Source: Chloroflexi bacterium RBG_16_48_8 (lineage in GTDB: Bacteria; Chloroflexota; Anaerolineae; Anaerolineales; E44-bin32). Taken from it: 8,967 nucleotides of DNA. A program made the position numbers and the translations under genes. This document shows, piece after piece, positions 6,412-8,967 of the stretch. The DNA is taken from positions 3,045-12,011 of the forward strand of contig MGNI01000088.1 of NCBI GenBank assembly GCA_001795115.1. Reading direction: 5' to 3'. The first letter of the stretch is position 1. Each line of letters begins with the position of its first letter. The notes below the pieces were generated by a model, which saw nothing but the letters and a program-made list of their open reading frames with translations, was not told the DNA's origin and did no database searches.

Positions 6412-7671
6412 CTAGGATGCCTGAGAGGCTGAGAGTCGTTCTCGATATTTTGGCAGAATGGAGGCGGGGCTCCGTCTCTTGGATTTATCCTGCTCCTCCA
6501 TACCGAAATTTGCCAAAGCCTTTGCCAAGTGACGAATTGAACGGCTAACTGGATTCCTTGGATATTTGAAATACATGGGAACGCCGCGGTTAAGACTGCG
6601 GATCGCTTTGGTTCCATCTTCTGGTATCGTCACGAAAGGTCGTTGATGAAGGGCGGCTTCGATGTCCTTTGTCTTCACACCTCCCAGCATCCCAGCCCGG
6701 TTTAGGACAACCAGCACTTTCCCGGGTGGATAACCCAACGTCCGACTGATCTGGATGAAGCGGCTGACATCGTGTAAAGATGCTAAATCAGGATTGGCGA
6801 CTAGAAGGATGCGATCTGAAAGATCCATCAGCGTTACGGTGTTTTCATTGAGGAAACTTCCTGTATCGATGACGATGAAATCATACATGGGTCGTACCCC
6901 ACGTAAGATGTTGAGCATGTTGTCAGGCTTGATACCTTGAGCCATTTCGATATTCGGTGGGCTGAGTAAAACCTCAATGCCCGTTGCATGGTGAACAACG
7001 ACATCCTCAATTAGAGCAGAATCCAAAGCATTTGAGTGAGGGATCAATTCGGCCAGGCTGTTTCGAGGACGAACATTGAGCATAAGCCCAAGGTGTCCGA
7101 AATGCAGCTTGCCCTCCATCAGCAGTGTGCGTCCATCGATTTGTTCGTGCAATGCAACCGCAAGGTTTATTGCCACCGTAGAACACCCAACTCCCCCTCG
7201 GGGGCTGAAGACAGTGATGATTTGAAGGGGTTCACTCGAACTGGCTTCGCCGATTGCAGCTGGAGGTTTTGCCAATCGACGACGTTCCTCAAGGGCATAA
7301 ACTCTTCGAAGAATGCTGAGAAATTCGACCTGCGTAAAGGGCTGGACCAGGAAGGCACGCGCCCCTGCGAACATCATTTGTTGGGCGAGTTCAGAATCGC
7401 CCTCGGGGAGGAGGGCTATCATAGACCGCTCTGGGAATTGAATACAAAGGTCATCAACAAGATCTAGTGTCGGTTGATCTCCAACTACATGATCAATAAT
7501 GATGATCTCAGGTTGTGTGGCGCGTATCTCGCGTGCTGCATTTTCCAGGCTATCTATCACCGTCACCAGCTGGAACTCAATTTGAGTTTGAAATGCGGAC
7601 ATCATTTGGTGCCTCGTCATCCCTGGATCAATGATAGCCACTACTGGAATTGGAGTGCTTACATCGGTCAT
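6412..7671 (-). CDS. cpaE: CpaE/TadZ-like pilus assembly protein: pseudo-receiver plus ParA/MinD-like domain
   Basis: This encodes 419 residues. Residues about 8-127 form a receiver-like fold: Asp15 in VVAIIDPG, possible phospho-acceptor Asp60 in IIIIDH, and Gln110 in LVQPF where true receivers have Lys. It is probably not phosphorylated normally. A linker follows, then a SIMIBI ATPase-like domain (about 149-390). Its P-loop reads FSPRGGVGCSTVA (155-167): the signature Lys is Arg158 and the P-loop Lys is Cys163. The Walker A' segment LLMEGKLHFGHLG (183-195) lacks the usual Asp residues, while the Walker B-like strand YDFIVIDTG (263-271) is kept. The last 30 residues are basic (KSKRR, 396-400). 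CpaE/TadZ proteins localise Tad machines at the pole or membrane in model species. The atypical P-loop is a known tendency of the family. AAGGA lies about eight bases before ATG 7671. The gene sits between cpaB and tadB, its usual place. Confidence 0.92.
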   Translation of the reverse strand: MTDVSTPIPVVAIIDPGMTRHQMMSAFQTQIEFQLVTVIDSLENAAREIRATQPEIIIIDHVVGDQPTLDLVDDLCIQFPERSMIALLPEGDSELAQQMMFAGARAFLVQPFTQVEFLSILRRVYALEERRRLAKPPAAIGEASSSEPLQIITVFSPRGGVGCSTVAINLAVALHEQIDGRTLLMEGKLHFGHLGLMLNVRPRNSLAELIPHSNALDSALIEDVVVHHATGIEVLLSPPNIEMAQGIKPDNMLNILRGVRPMYDFIVIDTGSFLNENTVTLMDLSDRILLVANPDLASLHDVSRFIQISRTLGYPPGKVLVVLNRAGMLGGVKTKDIEAALHQRPFVTIPEDGTKAIRSLNRGVPMYFKYPRNPVSRSIRHLAKALANFGMEEQDKSKRRSPASILPKYRERLSASQAS

Positions 7672-7728
7672 AATTATTTTCCTTTCATGAGGTTATTTTT
7701 CTCTTCAACGGATCCCGGAAGATATCCT

Positions 7729-8604
7729 CTATCGTGTAATCACCAGGTTATAACGATCTCTCAAATATTCGGGCATCACAGGATTAAGATCGAAGATTTG
7801 ATTGGATGTTGGTGCCCGTAAGACGATATCGATAATGCCTCCTGCGTCCTTGATATGCTTCAGTACAAGGGCATCCTGAGGGTCAAGCGCCAGGAGCAAT
7901 GCCTGAGGTTCAATTTGGGATGCTTCCGGAGTGGCTGTGGGTTGTAAGACACCCTCTTCTCCGGTAGTACGAGCCCCAGTTGTGATGGATGAGCTTGTTT
8001 GGCGGTTGGGGATAATTTCAACCACAACGGCGGAGATTGCTACACGCTGTAATACATTAAAGGTGAATAAGACCTCTTCAGGCTTTTCCTCCTCACCACT
8101 AGCACCCGTAAAACCCACTTGACCTGGGAGGACGGGCTGGTCAAGAGATACCAAGATATCAACCAGGTCTCCTGGCTCTAGGATATTGATCTGGCTCATG
8201 AGATCATCGGCTGGGAAGGCCATCAGCACCTGATCATCTTCGATGACGAAGGCCACATCGGCCTGAATGTTGGTTGGGTCTGCGATGTGATGCTTCATCA
8301 GGATTTCGCCACTTACCAGGGGAACTTTGGTAATCCTTCCCACAACCGCTTCAATATCACTCAAGGAATTGGGCGAGACCAATGCAAGGGGGACCTCTAT
8401 CACCGTGATGTCTTCCCTATTCAGAATGGTCTGGATGGGAATATCATGTGTAGCAACCAACACTTGTTCTGTGATGGGAGCGGGAGGGGTGGGTTGTGCT
8501 TTTGATGTAGTGACCCGTTGGATGAGTTGGAAAACGATATAGATACCCACACCTGCGATGGCAATTCCAACAAATGCTATGAGGATTCCTCTTCGTCGGT
8601 TCAA
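7729..8604 (-). CDS. cpaB: Flp pilus assembly protein CpaB/RcpC (SAF domain)
   Basis: This encodes 291 residues from TTG 8604, chosen because AAGGAGA at 8611-8617 lies six bases upstream and the product then begins MNRRRGILIAF, a typical short basic start followed by a membrane segment (about 7-28). A longer in-frame TTG at 8625 would add seven residues. After a Pro/Thr linker (33-44) comes a SAF domain (about 46-105; VLVATHDIPIQTILNREDI and VVGRITKVPLVSGEILMKHH). The RcpC/CpaB domain follows, with MAFPADDLMSQINILEPGDL (128-147), VDILVSL and the late AVVVEIIP and ALDPQDALVLKHIKDAGG (239-256) blocks. Two low-complexity inserts are present: GASGEEEKPEE (167-177), and a Ser/Thr-rich stretch with PTATPEASQ (about 202-230). 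In diderms CpaB works beside the secretin; no secretin gene follows here. It precedes cpaE by 57 bases. Confidence 0.92.
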   Translation of the reverse strand: MNRRRGILIAFVGIAIAGVGIYIVFQLIQRVTTSKAQPTPPAPITEQVLVATHDIPIQTILNREDITVIEVPLALVSPNSLSDIEAVVGRITKVPLVSGEILMKHHIADPTNIQADVAFVIEDDQVLMAFPADDLMSQINILEPGDLVDILVSLDQPVLPGQVGFTGASGEEEKPEEVLFTFNVLQRVAISAVVVEIIPNRQTSSSITTGARTTGEEGVLQPTATPEASQIEPQALLLALDPQDALVLKHIKDAGGIIDIVLRAPTSNQIFDLNPVMPEYLRDRYNLVITR

Positions 8605-8610
8605 GGCACT

Positions 8611-8617
8611 TCTCCTT
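8611..8617 (-). promoter_or_regulatory. Ribosome binding site of cpaB
   Basis: AAGGAGA on the minus strand, six bases before TTG 8604. It is the strongest Shine-Dalgarno match near this gene and decides the start in favour of the shorter protein. A weaker AAAAGGA copy lies before the upstream TTG at 8625, within the same repeated GATAAAAAGGA context. Confidence 0.55.
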
Positions 8618-8693
8618 TTTATCAACGCATCCTTTTTATCTCTGCCTCATCATGCAACAGGTCGGGAATACGTTATCTGCTTCAAAATCGTGT

Positions 8694-8967
8694 CTATCGG
8701 ATCAAGGAAAGGTAGTAGACTCCAGCATAGAGTGTGCCACCTCCCTCCACTCCATCCGCTGTCCCTTTGAGGAAATAACCCTCTATTGATTTATCGTTGT
8801 GCTTCAATATTCCTCGGGCTACAAATTCATCGTGGAGGTTGCAGTGATCGCTGCTTTTATCCTTAACACAGGTGATCATGAAGATCGAATAGGAGATCAC
8901 ATGAAAGTAATCGGTTGAATTTCCATTGCTCAGGACAACCTGATCATCTGGATCCTCATAGGGCAAG
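8694..8967 (-). CDS. C-terminal fragment of an unidentified protein upstream of cpaB (possibly TadG-like)
   Basis: The minus-strand frame is open from the right edge to a TAG at 8694-8696, giving about 90 residues of the end of a protein. Visible features are a His/Phe/Ile-rich strand-like segment (FHVISYSIFMITCV), two Cys separated by nine residues (CVKDKSSDHCN), and a C-terminus with EGYFLKG, a Gly-rich turn (GVEGGGTLYAG) and the end YYLSLIR. The Gly-rich turn and strand-like ending, and its position directly before cpaB, recall C-termini of TadG-related proteins in Chloroflexota Tad loci. I cannot confirm this from the fragment. An in-frame TTG (8964-8966) at the edge is probably an internal Leu rather than a start. 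It lies about 90 bases before cpaB on the same strand and is probably co-transcribed. No catalytic motif is seen. Confidence 0.7.
   Translation of the reverse strand, partial: LPYEDPDDQVVLSNGNSTDYFHVISYSIFMITCVKDKSSDHCNLHDEFVARGILKHNDKSIEGYFLKGTADGVEGGGTLYAGVYYLSLIR

Noticed and set aside
7036..7467. 143-residue rightward open frame
   Set aside because: Antisense to the conserved CpaE coding region; no ribosome binding site or recognisable motif.
1..8967. CRISPR array, tRNA, rRNA, insertion sequence or attachment sites
   Set aside because: No regularly spaced repeats, cloverleaf, rRNA motif, transposase or flanking direct repeats were seen on reading both strands.

Overview
The window carries one long leftward (minus-strand) gene run for a Tad/Flp-type (type IVc) pilus assembly machine. 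Read in transcription order, from high to low coordinates, it contains: the C-terminal end of an unidentified protein cut by the right edge; a CpaB/RcpC-type SAF protein; a CpaE/TadZ-type pseudo-receiver plus ParA/MinD-like protein; the two inner-membrane platform proteins TadB and TadC; a membrane-anchored TPR protein ending in a LysM domain; and the motor ATPase CpaF/TadA. Gaps between neighbours are roughly 40 to 125 bases once the better-supported starts are used. All genes face the same way, which fits one operon whose promoter lies beyond the right edge.

To the left, a short rightward gene for a DUF192-family protein (808-1179) converges on cpaF. Beyond it is about 650 bases (150-807) with no convincing intact gene. 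That stretch holds likely promoters and a possible decayed NTF2/SnoaL-like reading frame. At the left edge is the N-terminus of a gamma-glutamyltransferase-family enzyme, running leftward out of the window and too short to stand out as an ORF.

Organism: the sequence suggests a bacterium of moderate GC content, most likely Chloroflexota (Anaerolineae-like). This is inferred from the style of the Tad proteins, the Cys-containing P-loop of the CpaE protein, the absence of a CpaC/RcpA secretin between cpaB and cpaE, and a LysM anchor where a diderm would use outer-membrane lipoproteins. No 16S or other phylogenetic marker is present, so this is a tentative placement.

How the genes would work together: CpaF would hydrolyse ATP at the cytoplasmic face and drive pilin extraction and assembly through the TadB/TadC platform. 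CpaE would act as a positioning or assembly factor. The CpaB-type protein and the TPR-LysM protein would form the extracytoplasmic part, the latter probably tied to peptidoglycan. Flp pilin, prepilin peptidase (TadV/CpaA) and TadE/F pseudopilins are not seen here and may lie beyond the right edge. The machine is of a known type. Its less ordinary points are the displaced ATPase gene, the TPR-TM-TPR-LysM protein inside the operon, and the loss of catalytic residues in CpaE.
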